Origin: ASV31 sp965229765
Lineage (GTDB): Bacteria > Pseudomonadota > Alphaproteobacteria > Rhodobacterales > Rhodobacteraceae
NCBI GenBank assembly: GCA_965229765.1
Contig: CBDDJT010000004.1
Span: 1,426,001-1,490,000 of the forward strand
DNA: 64,000 nucleotides
Reading direction: 5' to 3'
Shown here: piece by piece, positions 7,996 through 16,638 of the stretch
Layout: each line of letters starts with the position of its first letter
Numbering within the stretch: position 1 is the stretch's first letter
Notes under the pieces: model-generated
Told to the model about the DNA's origin: nothing
Database searches by the model: none
What the model saw: the letters and a program-made list of their open reading frames with translations, nothing else
Position numbers and translations under genes: made by a program

Positions 7996-8214
7996 CTACT
8001 TGAAGCGGTAGTTGATCCGACCCTTGGTCAGATCATAGGGGGTCATCTCGACCTGTACCTTGTCGCCAGCCAGAACACGGATGCGGTTCTTCCGCATCTT
8101 GCCTGCCGTGTGCGCGATAATCTCATGGCCATTCTCAAGCTCGACCCTGAATGTCGCGTTCGGCAGGAGTTCCTTCACGACACCAGGAAATTCGAGCATT
8201 TCTTCCTTGGCCAT
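7996..8214 (-). CDS. infA: Translation initiation factor IF-1
   Basis: A 72-residue S1/OB-fold protein starting MAKEEMLEFPG, with the IF-1 signature HTAGKMRKNRIRVLAGDKV and ending LTKGRINYRFK. It binds the 30S A site during initiation. The ATG at 8214 was chosen over a GTG two codons earlier because GGAG lies six bases upstream and because the family starts with MAKEE. It heads the infA–maf–RNase E/G–yacG operon. Confidence 0.97.
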   Translation of the reverse strand: MAKEEMLEFPGVVKELLPNATFRVELENGHEIIAHTAGKMRKNRIRVLAGDKVQVEMTPYDLTKGRINYRFK

Positions 8215-8230
8215 GGTCACTCCATTTTTG

Positions 8231-8254
8231 CACGCCTGCCTGTCTGCAGGCGTG
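8231..8254 (-). promoter_or_regulatory. Hairpin in the infA leader
   Basis: A perfect 9-bp stem (CACGCCTGC / GCAGGCGTG) with a 6-nt loop sits 10 bases ahead of the infA Shine-Dalgarno sequence. It is not followed by a U-run on the infA strand, so it is not a typical terminator. It could mark the end of the upstream transcript or affect infA translation. Confidence 0.4.
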
Positions 8255-8294
8255 ACGTTAAATGCGCCGGTTCCGCCGGTTTTTCAAGCCACGA

Positions 8295-9176
8295 TCAGGA
8301 AAGAGGCAGTTTTTCCATCGTGATCGTGCGGCCTGCCTGTTCGGCCCAATCCGTGGCGTTCAGCACCTGACCGTCGCGCCGCACACGTGCCACCCTTGCG
8401 GCATCTGTCGTCGCATAGACCCAACCGGGCACGTTCAACTGGCCTTCGGCAAGGACACCAGTCGGCGGAAAGCCCAGGTCCGGGGGGCCGTAAATTGCAG
8501 CTGCGCCAACGTTCTCGTCGACAGCCGGGCACCAGGGGGCCTCGCCCGCGGTCGGGGCCTGCACGGCGACGCACTGGCCTTCCAGTGCGCGGGCCATGGC
8601 ACCGACGCGGACCCGCCAGTAGCCGGCTAGCGCGTCGGTGCAGGACGGCACGAGAATCACTTCGGCCCCGGCCTCGACCAGCGCGCGTGCCAGTAGAGGA
8701 AACTCTGCATCATAGCAGATCAAGACCCCGATGCGACCAAGGGTCGTTTGAAACAGGCGCAGCGGCCCACCGGGTCGGATGTCCCAGATCTCGCGCTCGT
8801 AACGGGTCATGATCTGCTTGTCCTGTACACCCACCTTCCCGCAAGGCGTGAAGAGCCGCGCGCGGTTGACGGGTCGGTTCCCGTCGAACACCGGGGCACT
8901 TGCGGCCAGGATGTGGACGCCATGGGCTTTGGCGAGCTCGGCGTGCAGGGCGTCCGCACGCGGAACGAGCTCTGAAACCGCGCGCGCGGCGGCCTCGATA
9001 TCGGCGGCTACATCCGGGCCGGCCAATGTGGCCAGTTCCATCGCACCGTACTCGGGAAAGACCAGCAGGTCGGCACCCTTTCCCGCAGCTTCGGTGACCC
9101 ACCGCGTCAGCTTGACCTCATAGTCGGACCAGCTTGCAAGCACATCCATCGGGTAGGCTGCCGCGGCAATCTTCAT
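8295..9176 (-). CDS. Carbon-nitrogen hydrolase (nitrilase superfamily)
   Basis: A 293-residue hydrolase of nitriles or amides. The catalytic Glu-Lys-Cys triad is visible: E42 in LVFPEYGAME, K120 in VQDKQIMTRYE and C154 in VLICYDAEFP. The single-domain length fits amidase or omega-amidase-type members; the substrate cannot be told. The ATG at 9176 overlaps the TGA of the upstream acetyltransferase gene (TGATG), so the two are coupled. The gene belongs to a trio placed between the phosphatase gene and infA that looks like an addition to the conserved housekeeping run. Confidence 0.88.
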   Translation of the reverse strand: MKIAAAAYPMDVLASWSDYEVKLTRWVTEAAGKGADLLVFPEYGAMELATLAGPDVAADIEAAARAVSELVPRADALHAELAKAHGVHILAASAPVFDGNRPVNRARLFTPCGKVGVQDKQIMTRYEREIWDIRPGGPLRLFQTTLGRIGVLICYDAEFPLLARALVEAGAEVILVPSCTDALAGYWRVRVGAMARALEGQCVAVQAPTAGEAPWCPAVDENVGAAAIYGPPDLGFPPTGVLAEGQLNVPGWVYATTDAARVARVRRDGQVLNATDWAEQAGRTITMEKLPLS

Positions 9177-9763
9177 CAAAGCCTCCGGATCCAGAATTGA
9201 AGTGACTTTTCGGTTTCACAATCGTCATCCAGATCCTTCCAGGCATATCGCGCGAAGGAACCCGGAATCGGGGCGTAGCCACGCTTGCGCCAGAACGCGT
9301 CCAGCGAACGGTATCCGGCGGGACGCGCCGGGTGATGGTCAGGCCGGACGACGCCGCAAAAGCTGGACCAGCCGCGCCCGAGGTCGCGTGCGTGCGCCTC
9401 TCTTAAATCAAAAAAGGCGTGCCCCGCCCCCTGGCCACGATACTTGGACAACAGCACGCTTTCGGCACAATAGAAAATGTCCGACAGATCGTAACCCTGT
9501 TCCAGAAACGGCGCGCCGAAATCGTCGGCGTGGTCTTCCATCGGCGTGCCCGTGGCCGCGCCGACAAGGTGAACACCTTCGAACGCCCCTACCATTATGG
9601 CGCCCGCGCTTTGGCGGTAGGTTTCGAGATAGCCACGCTCGTAGTCGAGATCGCCGTCATACAGATAGGGCCAGTCGCGGAACACGGTGATCCGGAGCCG
9701 AGCAAGGTCGTCCAGCGCGGAATCGAGTGCTTCCCCTCGCAATGCGCGGAAGGAAAGTGTCAT
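9176..9763 (-). CDS. GNAT family N-acetyltransferase
   Basis: A 195-residue protein with the GNAT acetyl-CoA fold. The pyrophosphate-binding loop is seen in LLSKYRGQGAGHAFFDLREAHARD (R/Q-x-x-G-x-G/A), preceded by strand FYCAESVLLSK. A C-terminal segment SLDAFWRKRGYAPIPG is typical of the superfamily. The substrate is unknown. It overlaps its neighbours by 3–4 bases on both sides and is cotranscribed with the nitrilase and SnoaL-like genes. Confidence 0.85.
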   Translation of the reverse strand: MTLSFRALRGEALDSALDDLARLRITVFRDWPYLYDGDLDYERGYLETYRQSAGAIMVGAFEGVHLVGAATGTPMEDHADDFGAPFLEQGYDLSDIFYCAESVLLSKYRGQGAGHAFFDLREAHARDLGRGWSSFCGVVRPDHHPARPAGYRSLDAFWRKRGYAPIPGSFARYAWKDLDDDCETEKSLQFWIRRL

Positions 9764-10155
9764 GACACCTGCCGCACCCAGTCTGCGAGGTTGTAGTAGG
9801 TGGTCACGCGCGAAATGCGTCCTTGCCTGAACCCGAAGAACGACCCGGCCGGCAACAGATAGGTCTGACCCTGTGCGTCTGGCAGGCCCTTGTCGGTGGA
9901 AAGGTAAGTGCCGTTCACGGTGTATTCGGCGGCGCCTCGTGTCCCATCCTCTGACAGAAACAGCACCAAGTCGGTCAGTTCTTCGCGATAGCAGCGTGCC
10001 ATTTTCTGGCAGAAATCGCGAAACGCATCCTTGCCAAGGCGCACCTGACCTTCGTTGACATGATGCGCCAGATCGTCGTCCAGTTCGGCCAGCATTCCGT
10101 CGATATCACCAGCATTGAACGCGGCAAAGTAGCGCCTCATCGCATCATGGCTCAT
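9760..10155 (-). CDS. SnoaL-like / NTF2-fold protein, ketosteroid isomerase-related
   Basis: A 131-residue small alpha+beta-barrel protein starting with MRRYFAAFNAGDIDGMLAELDDD, the usual N-terminal helix pair of SnoaL-like proteins, and ending in strands GSFFGFRQGRISRVTTYYN. Such proteins bind small hydrophobic ligands or act as isomerases or hydratases. Its stop overlaps the acetyltransferase start and its start overlaps the phosphatase stop (ATGA). The function is not evident. Confidence 0.82.
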   Translation of the reverse strand: MSHDAMRRYFAAFNAGDIDGMLAELDDDLAHHVNEGQVRLGKDAFRDFCQKMARCYREELTDLVLFLSEDGTRGAAEYTVNGTYLSTDKGLPDAQGQTYLLPAGSFFGFRQGRISRVTTYYNLADWVRQVS

Positions 10156-10619
10156 GCGGTGTCCTTTTCGGTCGGGGGGCCAAAACGTTCGATCATGCGC
10201 GAGCGGACCTGGTCGCGCGCCTGGCGGTAGGCATTCAGCTTGTCTTCGCGCCGTTCACCAAGACCGGTCGGATCGAGGATCGGCCAGTACTCTACCATCA
10301 GGTGATAGTGCCGTGTCAGTTCCAGAGCGCGGCGCTGGCTCGCGGGCGAGAGGGCAACGATCAGGTCAAAACCTGACATGTCGTCGCCCCACTCCTCCAT
10401 TTCGTCGAAAGAACGAACCCGGTGGCGCGCCAGTTCGACATCTATCTCGTGGCAGACGGCAACGGCGAACCCGTCTATGTCGCGTTCGGCCCGGACACCG
10501 GCAGATTGGACATAGGCACGGTGACCGTAAAGCTTCTTCATCAAGCCCTCGGCCATGGGGGAACGCACGGAATTGTGGTCGCAGCAGAACAGTACCGAAG
10601 AGGGGAAGGCCCCGGACAC
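10152..10619 (-). CDS. Low molecular weight phosphatase family protein
   Basis: A 155-residue protein of the LMW protein-tyrosine phosphatase/arsenate reductase fold. The P-loop C-x5-R is visible as C13-DHNSV-R19 followed by SPMAEGLMK. The general-acid region near the C-terminus reads ILDPTGLGERRED. Members dephosphorylate phosphotyrosine or reduce arsenate; the exact role is unknown. It sits between UPF0262 and the SnoaL-like gene, the former pairing being common in Rhodobacterales. Confidence 0.88.
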   Translation of the reverse strand: MSGAFPSSVLFCCDHNSVRSPMAEGLMKKLYGHRAYVQSAGVRAERDIDGFAVAVCHEIDVELARHRVRSFDEMEEWGDDMSGFDLIVALSPASQRRALELTRHYHLMVEYWPILDPTGLGERREDKLNAYRQARDQVRSRMIERFGPPTEKDTA

Positions 10620-10624
10620 AGTCC

Positions 10625-11104
10625 TCAGCCCCCCCAGTGCAGAACGCAGATCAGCGTGAAAAGCCGGCGCGCGGTGTCTATGTCGACCTCCGCCTTGCCT
10701 TCCAGCCGGTCTTGCAGGATGCGGGCCCCTTCGTTGTGGATGCCGCGCCGGGCCATGTCGATTGCCTCGATCTGGCTGGGCGGCAGTTTCTTGACGGCAT
10801 CGAAGTAGCTTTCGCAGATCTGGAAGTAGTCCTTCACGGCTTGCCTGAACGGACCCAGCGAAAGATGGAACTCGGCCACGCCCTCATCCGCTTCGCTACG
10901 GATGTCAAACACCAGCCTGCGCTCACGGATCGAAAGGCCAAGGCGAAATGGCCCTTCGGGCGCGCCGCGATCGTCACGTGCTGGCAGCGCGAAGGAGTTG
11001 TCCTCCAACAGGTCGAAGATTGCGACCTTGCGCTCCTGTTCGATCTCGGGCGTGGGTGGCGGCAGGTTGGCGTCGTCAATGTCGATCTGGGACAGGCGGC
11101 TCAT
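10625..11104 (-). CDS. UPF0262 family protein
   Basis: A 159-residue protein of unknown function belonging to the alphaproteobacterial UPF0262 family. Recognisable parts are the N-terminal EIEQERKVAIFDLLEDN, the middle VAEFHLSLGPFRQAVKDYFQI and the C-terminal TARRLFTLICVLHWGG. There is no signal peptide or membrane segment. Its start overlaps the hisD stop by 4 bases; the hisD–UPF0262–phosphatase order is conserved in the group. Confidence 0.9.
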   Translation of the reverse strand: MSRLSQIDIDDANLPPPTPEIEQERKVAIFDLLEDNSFALPARDDRGAPEGPFRLGLSIRERRLVFDIRSEADEGVAEFHLSLGPFRQAVKDYFQICESYFDAVKKLPPSQIEAIDMARRGIHNEGARILQDRLEGKAEVDIDTARRLFTLICVLHWGG

Positions 11105-12414
11105 TGCCCCTCCTCCGGGTTCAAGAGATCAAGACGTGCGCGCACACTCAACCCATGCGCCTGCAGGCCTTCCGACTCCGCCAGTGTCTCGGCTGCGGGT
11201 CCTATTGCCTTCAACGCCTCGGGCGTCATCCGTGTCAAGGTGGTGCGTTTTAGGAAATCCATCACGGAAAGCCCGGACGAAAAGCGTGCCGACCGTGCGG
11301 TAGGCAGGACATGGTTCGGGCCGCCGATATAATCGCCGATGGCCTCGGGCGTCCACTTGCCCAGGAAGATCGCGCCGGCATGTCTGATGCGCGCCGCCAG
11401 CGCGTCCGGGTCAGCAACGCAAAGCTCCAGATGCTCTGGGGCGAAACGGTCGCTGACCTCTGCCGCCTGTGTCAGGTCGCGCACGACGATCACGGCACCA
11501 AAGTCGCGCCAGCTGGCGCCCGCGATATCACGTCGCTCCAACGTCCGCAGCCGGACGTCAACCGCATCGGCCACCGCGCGCCCAAGTGCGGCGTCATCGG
11601 TGACAAGGATGGACTGGGCGCTTTCGTCGTGTTCAGCCTGGCTCAGCAGGTCGATCGCGATCCAGTCCGGATCGTTGTCGGCGTCTGCAATCACAAGAAT
11701 CTCGGACGGCCCGGCGATCATGTCGATGCCAACTCGCCCGAAAACCCGGCGCTTGGCTGCGGCCACATAGGCATTGCCGGGCCCGGTGATCTTGTCTACG
11801 GCTGCGATGGTTTCGGTTCCATGGGCCATGGCCGCGATCGCCTGCGCACCACCAATGCGATAAACCTTGTCCACACCCGAGAGCTGTGCGGCCAGCAACA
11901 CCAAGGGGTTGGTCTGGCCACCGGGCGTCGGCGCACAGATCACCAGCCGTTCAACCCCTGCGACCCGAGCCGGGATCGCGTTCATCAAGACCGATGATGG
12001 ATAAGACGCCAGCCCCCCGGGCACATATAGACCCGCTGCCGCCACGGGTCCCCAGCGCCAGCCCAGCGTTGCTCCGCTGTCGTCGGTCCAGGTTTCGTCG
12101 CAGGGCATCTGGCGCTCGTGATAGGCGCGGATGCGCGTCGCCGCCAATTCCAGTGCTTCACGCTCTGCCGTGGAAACACGGGCGCACTCGGCCGCCATTT
12201 CCTCGGCGGTGAACGCCAGCGTTTCGGATGTGAGTGTCATCCGGTCAAAACGTTCGGTAAGTTCGATTACCGCCGCGTCGCCGCGCGCGCGTACATCTTC
12301 GATGATCGACGCAACCGCAGTGTCCACGTCCGGGCTGTCCTCGCGTTTCATCGTCAGAAGCGCGTCAAGGCAGCCATCAAAATCAGGCTGATCGTAGATG
12401 AGGAACTGGGGCAT
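11101..12414 (-). CDS. hisD: Histidinol dehydrogenase
   Basis: A 437-residue zinc enzyme that oxidises L-histidinol to L-histidine in two NAD-dependent steps, the last step of histidine synthesis. Family marks include YVPGGLASYPSSVLMN, KITGPGNAYVAAAKR, DMIAGPSEILVIAD, the zinc and catalytic region SQAEHDESAQS, and FAPEHLELCVADP with the Glu-His pair. It is separated from the main his genes (27–32.6 kb) and grouped with murA and UPF0262, as is usual in Rhodobacterales. The length is normal. Confidence 0.97.
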   Translation of the reverse strand: MPQFLIYDQPDFDGCLDALLTMKREDSPDVDTAVASIIEDVRARGDAAVIELTERFDRMTLTSETLAFTAEEMAAECARVSTAEREALELAATRIRAYHERQMPCDETWTDDSGATLGWRWGPVAAAGLYVPGGLASYPSSVLMNAIPARVAGVERLVICAPTPGGQTNPLVLLAAQLSGVDKVYRIGGAQAIAAMAHGTETIAAVDKITGPGNAYVAAAKRRVFGRVGIDMIAGPSEILVIADADNDPDWIAIDLLSQAEHDESAQSILVTDDAALGRAVADAVDVRLRTLERRDIAGASWRDFGAVIVVRDLTQAAEVSDRFAPEHLELCVADPDALAARIRHAGAIFLGKWTPEAIGDYIGGPNHVLPTARSARFSSGLSVMDFLKRTTLTRMTPEALKAIGPAAETLAESEGLQAHGLSVRARLDLLNPEEGQ

Positions 12415-12680
12415 GGGATCTCCTTGACGGCGTCTTATCCGTCGGCAGGAAACGGCTCAACCCCCGACGGGAATCTGCCAATCGGGGTTCGGGTGTGTTG
12501 ATCAGGGACCGGAGCGGGTCGGACTGAATTGCAGGACCACAACCTGCCAAGCCAGCCATTTGTACAAGGCAACGAAAGGCGTGTGCTGCGGGTATCCCTG
12601 CGTCCGTCCGCGACAAATCCGCCGTCCAGCAGGAACCGCAACGACACCAGGTGACGCACCGGTGGCCCGGACCTCAGCTG
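12415..12680. other. Spacer between DUF2948 gene and hisD
   Basis: No gene is seen in this 266-bp stretch. It presumably holds the hisD promoter on the minus strand, but I could not pick out convincing -35 and -10 boxes. Confidence 0.3.
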
Positions 12681-13157
12681 TCAATCGCCGTGTGTCGGCA
12701 TCTTGCCGGATGGCGCGACGTAAGGTCGGGTAACGTCGCGGAGTGTGACCTCCAGCGCCTCGACCTGCAGCGCGATTGCCCCGTCGCCCGCAAGGGTAAG
12801 CGTCAGGGTGCCCGCACCATCTTCGGCCGGAGCGAAATCCATTGCCAGCAGCGAAAGGACCACGTCCTTGTCAGTGCGGTCGAAACCCTGCGATCGGACG
12901 GTCATCACGTCTTCGATCGCCAGCACCGACTGCACACGCTCGAAGGTGCGTCCGCGACGCCCTGCTGCGCTGGCGTCCTCCCAGCGAAAACGGTTCAGCA
13001 AGAGGGCAAATCGGCGCTGGCGCGGCAGCCACTTGAGTTCGGTGACGGGAAAGACCGCATCCTGCACGAGTGCAGAAAGGATCGGCAAATCGGCAGGTGA
13101 CATTGCCTTGAGATTCAAGGGCTTTTCGGCGCCATCTTCGAAACGCGCATCCGTCAT
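12681..13157 (-). CDS. DUF2948 family protein
   Basis: A 158-residue protein of unknown function. It matches the alphaproteobacterial DUF2948 family in its opening LNLKAMSPADLPILSALVQDAV, the central KWLPRQRRFALLLNRFRWED and the C-terminal IALQVEALEVTLRDVTRPYVAPSGK (shown in part). There is no signal or membrane segment. Its start overlaps the murA stop by 4 bases. The murA–DUF2948–hisD order is a recurrent one, but it gives no clear functional hint. Confidence 0.88.
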   Translation of the reverse strand: MTDARFEDGAEKPLNLKAMSPADLPILSALVQDAVFPVTELKWLPRQRRFALLLNRFRWEDASAAGRRGRTFERVQSVLAIEDVMTVRSQGFDRTDKDVVLSLLAMDFAPAEDGAGTLTLTLAGDGAIALQVEALEVTLRDVTRPYVAPSGKMPTHGD

Positions 13158-14425
13158 CGACCCTTGACCCTTTCTATCCGGGCGCCGACGGCGCCTAGTT
13201 TTTCCTCCAGGCGTTCGTATCCCCGGTCGAGGTGGTAGACCCTGTTGACCAATGTCTCGCCCTCTGCGGCAAGCCCCGCCAGGATCAGTGAGACCGAGGC
13301 CCGCAGGTCCGTCGCCATAACCGGAGCGCCCTTTAGCCGCGTGGTACCCGTCACCGTCGCGGTGCCGCCGTGCACGTCGATCCGCGCGCCCATGCGGATC
13401 AGTTCCGGCGCATGCATGAAACGGTTCTCGAACACCGTTTCCTCAAGAACGCTTGTGCCCTCGGCAGTACACATGAGCGCCATCATCTGCGCCTGCAGGT
13501 CGGTGGGAAAGCCGGGGAACGGCGCAGTGGTGACATCGACGGCCCGCACTGGCGCATCGCCGCGCCGAACGATCAGCCCGCGTTCGCTATCGGAGATCTC
13601 GATTCCGGCCTCTTCCAGCTTGTCGATCAGGGCCTGCACCAGGCGACGTTCGCCACCGATCAGTTCCACCTCGCCCCCTGCGATGGCCGGTGCGATCATG
13701 TAGGTTCCAAGCTCGATGCGGTCGGGGATGACGGCATGGGTGGTGCCGTGAAGCGATTCGACGCCCTCGACCGATATGGTGTCGGTGCCCGCACCGTCGA
13801 TCCGCGCGCCCATCGCCGAAAGGCAATCGGCAAGGGCGACCGTGTCGGGTTCCTTCGCCGCATTTCGCAAGACCGTTGTGCCTCTGGCCAGAACGGCGGC
13901 ACATAGCGCGTTCTCTGTGGCGCCGACGGACACGAAGGGGAATTCGATCTCGGCGCCCTGCAAGCCGCCCGCGGGTGCAAGCGCATGTACGTAGCCCTCG
14001 CGCAATTCGATCGCTGCCCCCAGCTTCTCCAGTGCCATGAGATGCAGATCGACCTTGCGCGCCCCGATGGCACAGCCTCCGGGCAGGGAAACGATCGCTT
14101 CACCGGTGCGCGCCAACAGCGGGCCAAGTACATTGAACGAAGCGCGCAGTTTGCGCACGATATCATAGTGCGCGCGCCGATTGGTGATCTCTGCGGCGCT
14201 CAGAACCATATGCCGCCCGTCGTTCAGGCGCGCCACCTCGCAGCCCAGACTCTCCAGAAGCTCCGCCAGAGTACGGACATCCGAGAGGCGCGGCACATTG
14301 GTCAGTGTCAGCGGCTCCTCGCTGAGGAGGGCCGCGCACATGAGTTTGAGGCAAGTGTTCTTGGCACCAGCAATCGGAATCTGCCCCGATAGGGGGCCAT
14401 TGCCTGTCACGAGGATGGAATCCAT
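13154..14425 (-). CDS. murA: UDP-N-acetylglucosamine 1-carboxyvinyltransferase
   Basis: A 423-residue EPSP-synthase-fold enzyme that transfers enolpyruvyl from PEP to UDP-GlcNAc, the first committed step of peptidoglycan synthesis. K22-N23 (GAKNTCLKL) and the loop Cys118 in SLPGGCAIGARK are present, the latter being the fosfomycin target. The C-terminal half includes FPTDLQAQMMALM and YHLDRGYERLEEKL. The full length is as expected. It starts the leftward murA–DUF2948 pair, 6 bases after a small basic-protein gene. Confidence 0.97.
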   Translation of the reverse strand: MDSILVTGNGPLSGQIPIAGAKNTCLKLMCAALLSEEPLTLTNVPRLSDVRTLAELLESLGCEVARLNDGRHMVLSAAEITNRRAHYDIVRKLRASFNVLGPLLARTGEAIVSLPGGCAIGARKVDLHLMALEKLGAAIELREGYVHALAPAGGLQGAEIEFPFVSVGATENALCAAVLARGTTVLRNAAKEPDTVALADCLSAMGARIDGAGTDTISVEGVESLHGTTHAVIPDRIELGTYMIAPAIAGGEVELIGGERRLVQALIDKLEEAGIEISDSERGLIVRRGDAPVRAVDVTTAPFPGFPTDLQAQMMALMCTAEGTSVLEETVFENRFMHAPELIRMGARIDVHGGTATVTGTTRLKGAPVMATDLRASVSLILAGLAAEGETLVNRVYHLDRGYERLEEKLGAVGARIERVKGR

Positions 14426-14431
14426 GCCTGT

Positions 14432-14587
14432 TCAGTCCTTGTCTTTGGCTGGCGCGGCCTCGCTGGCCGTTCGCGCCCTGCTCTGAGCCTTGCGCCGGGC
14501 GATGTTGGCCTTGAGCGCGGCCTTGAGCCGCGCTTCACGCCCTTCGACACGATTTTTTCCGGGTGGTTTTCTGGGTGTTTCTGCCAT
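14432..14587 (-). CDS. Small basic protein upstream of murA (51 aa)
   Basis: An open frame of 51 residues rich in Lys, Arg and Ala: it opens MAETPRKPPGKNRVEGREAR, continues with LKAALKANIARRKAQSR and ends APAKDKD. The stop lies 6 bases ahead of the murA ATG, so it is cotranscribed with murA. The repeated basic-amphipathic pattern and its tight position make it a likely real gene; similar short basic ORFs ahead of murA occur in related bacteria as far as I recall. The function is unknown; nucleic-acid or ribosome binding would suit the composition. Confidence 0.65.
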   Translation of the reverse strand: MAETPRKPPGKNRVEGREARLKAALKANIARRKAQSRARTASEAAPAKDKD

Positions 14588-14632
14588 GCCGCACCCGTTT
14601 ATCGCAGGGCCCGTTTGGCGTCCAGATTACCC

Positions 14633-14661
14633 TTGCACCGCCGCGCGATTGCGTCTAGTCC
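14633..14661 (+). promoter_or_regulatory. Promoter of tRNA-Thr
   Basis: TTGCAC (14633–14638), 17-base spacer, TAGTCC (14656–14661). The -35 box is good and the -10 box is weak. The mature tRNA starts 13 bases further on. Confidence 0.5.
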
Positions 14662-14674
14662 AGCCGCCACGCGC

Positions 14675-14749
<75 letters not shown>

Positions 14750-15448
14750 GAAACCCCAAGAAGATCGGGCGATACGAATGCATCCTTGCAAACGGCGGAT
14801 GCTGATTTGCAGGACGTTGCAGGAACGACCCCCCGAATTCGATAGCAATCCGTACATAACCCGTACGGGACCACGCTGAATCTTCGCGCTTCGGTTACGG
14901 TCACGATTGCGATCCACCACCAAGAACGAGAAGGGCCGCCCACCCAGGCGAAGGTTGACGGCCCGACAAATCCGACGGAAGCTTGGAGGATCGTGCAACG
15001 ACCCCGGCATGCCGCACTGGCCCGGATGCGGCCATCGGAAATGTCCCCCACACGCAGAGCGTACGAGTGTCGCAGGGATGGGCTGCGGGTTTTCCGCAGC
15101 CCCCCGGTCAACCGCAGGTAACGCATGAACACGGTGGTTCAGGCCCAATTCAAGCACCAGACGTCGGTGATCCCGGGCAGCTACGGCCGCCCCAGCATGA
15201 CCGAAAAGCTGAACGAGATTGGCGTCGGCGTGGGGCAGCGGCGCGCCTTGGATGTGTTCCAGGAACAAGAGGGCCCCGTGCTCTGTGCGTGGTTCTTGTC
15301 GCTCTCGTTCAATGGGCACGCGGCGGATGGCGACCATGTGACCATCCGCGACGCGCTGGCAGCGGGAGAGGCCGGCCTTGCGCTCTTGGCGCTCGGGCGG
15401 AATCCAAGCAAGGCTCGCGCCCATCTGCCCCAGATCCGCGCCGCCCAT
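14750..15448. other. Region after tRNA-Thr without a recognisable gene
   Basis: About 700 bp of mixed composition. One frame at 15125–15457 (plus strand, about 110 residues, with VFQEQEGPVLCAWFLSLS and AAGEAGLALLALGR) is open but I do not recognise it. A longer open frame runs on the opposite strand, and neither shows convincing family motifs. Lying between a tRNA 3' end and transposase fragments, the stretch is probably the worn edge of an old insertion. Confidence 0.3.
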
Positions 15449-15497
15449 CTGAGGTAGTTCGCAAAAACCGGACACCTTGCTAGGCTTGCCGCCAACG

Positions 15498-15752
15498 ATG
15501 ACGAGGAATGACAGCGTGGCTGGCAAACGAAAGAACTGTGGCGCCGAGTTCAAGGCGAAGCTGGCGCCTGAGGCCATTCGTGGCGAACCAACGGTCGAAC
15601 CGGCCAAGTTTCTTGATGTCGACCTGGATCCGTTCGCCCGGCCGAGTGCGCTGGTAGAGCCGCGCGGGTTCGGGCGCGAAAGCGGGCCGGAGCATATCGA
15701 CGAGTACATGAACACCAAGGCGATATGGATCATGCCGGACGACGCGGCCTGA
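15498..15752 (+). pseudogene. IS3-type OrfA N-terminal fragment
   Basis: The first 30 or so residues (MTRNDSVAGKRKNCGAEFK, then AKLAPEAIRGEPTV) match the start of IS3-family OrfA proteins of the KRRNYSAEFKAKVALEAIRGE type. Homology stops at about residue 35; the rest of the frame is unrelated sequence. The stretch starting near 15449 (TGAGGTAGTTCGCAAAAACC) looks like the left end and leader of that element. The element was cut within OrfA, so it is inactive. Confidence 0.65.
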
Positions 15753-15867
15753 GCTGGCGGGAAGAACGTCGAACAGCGATAACCGGATCGCCTGATCCGA
15801 CGGGTCCGTATCGTTTGTTCGTGCATGATTGGCCGGGCTTCCGCATTGACCACACCGCCTCGGACCG

Positions 15868-16536
15868 GTGGCCAAGGTGCTGTGCCGCCCGGTGTCTCTT
15901 GGTCATGGAACGCCCCAGAGAAGGCTTCTGTTGGAAGAGATCCTCAGACCGCAAGGGTCCACCCGCAAAGCCGCAGTGCGGACGGCTGCAGCTGACCGCA
16001 CGATCCCCACGCCTGACGTGGACGAGACGTGGGGAACCGATATGGCGGCCGTGGCCTCCGGCGATGGCCAAGCCGCCGTGTTCATCGCCGTCGCCCACAG
16101 CTCGGGGGAATCCACGGGCATCCTCGCCAGCACCGCCGCTACCCGCCATCAGGCGCTGAAGCCGATCCGCCAGGCAGCGCGTCGGAGCTTCGGCTCGTTC
16201 GGCAAGGACGTTGCGCAGGACCTCTGGATTCGCCACGATCAAGGCCGTCGGTACATGAGCCGCGATTTCCATCTCAAGATCCGTTTCCCCGGCGCCGAGA
16301 GCTTTCCGGCCTTCGTCCGGGCGCCCGAGGGCAACGGTTGCGCTGAACGGTTCATCAGGACGCTGACGGAAAACCTGCCCTGGGTCCGCTGGCTCGACAC
16401 GATCGAAGACCTACGCAAGGCCCTGCTGGAATTCCAACGCACCCACCACGAACACTGGCTGATTGGGCGTCAAGGCCATCGTCCAACCGCTGCCATCGGA
16501 CGCGAACATACCATAAATATGCTGGGCGCCGCTTAA
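15868..16536 (+). pseudogene. Degenerate DDE transposase (IS3-type OrfB) remnant
   Basis: The frame encodes the integrase-like core of an IS3-type OrfB but lacks the N-terminal helix-turn-helix part. Recognisable pieces are DETWGTDMAAV (first Asp), LWIRHDQGRRYMSRDF (second Asp; the usual HGSQY is altered to QGRRY), APEGNGCAERFIRTL (Glu) and WLIGRQGHRPTAAI. The missing N-terminus and substitutions around the second Asp mark it as non-functional. It may or may not come from the same element as the OrfA fragment at 15498. Confidence 0.75.
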
Positions 16537-16565
16537 GCGCAGTTCGGCGCCTGAAAACCCTCGAC

Positions 16566-16606
16566 CGGCACAATCTGTCGATAAAAAATGTAGACATTTT
16601 GTGCCG
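16566..16606 (+). promoter_or_regulatory. Nested palindromes upstream of the GntR gene, candidate operator
   Basis: An inner perfect inverted repeat AAAATGT-AG-ACATTTT (16585–16600) is nested near the right arm of an outer one, CGGCACAA (16566–16573) with TTGTGCCG (16599–16606). Spacing and symmetry suit binding by a dimeric FCD-type GntR regulator, here probably the adjacent gene acting on its own operon. Confidence 0.5.
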
Positions 16607-16638
16607 AACAGGGAAGGCTGAGTTTGGAAGGAAGCTTG

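Noticed and set aside
8231..8254. Rho-independent terminator before infA.
   Set aside because: The stem is good but there is no U-run on the relevant strand, so it is listed only as a leader hairpin.
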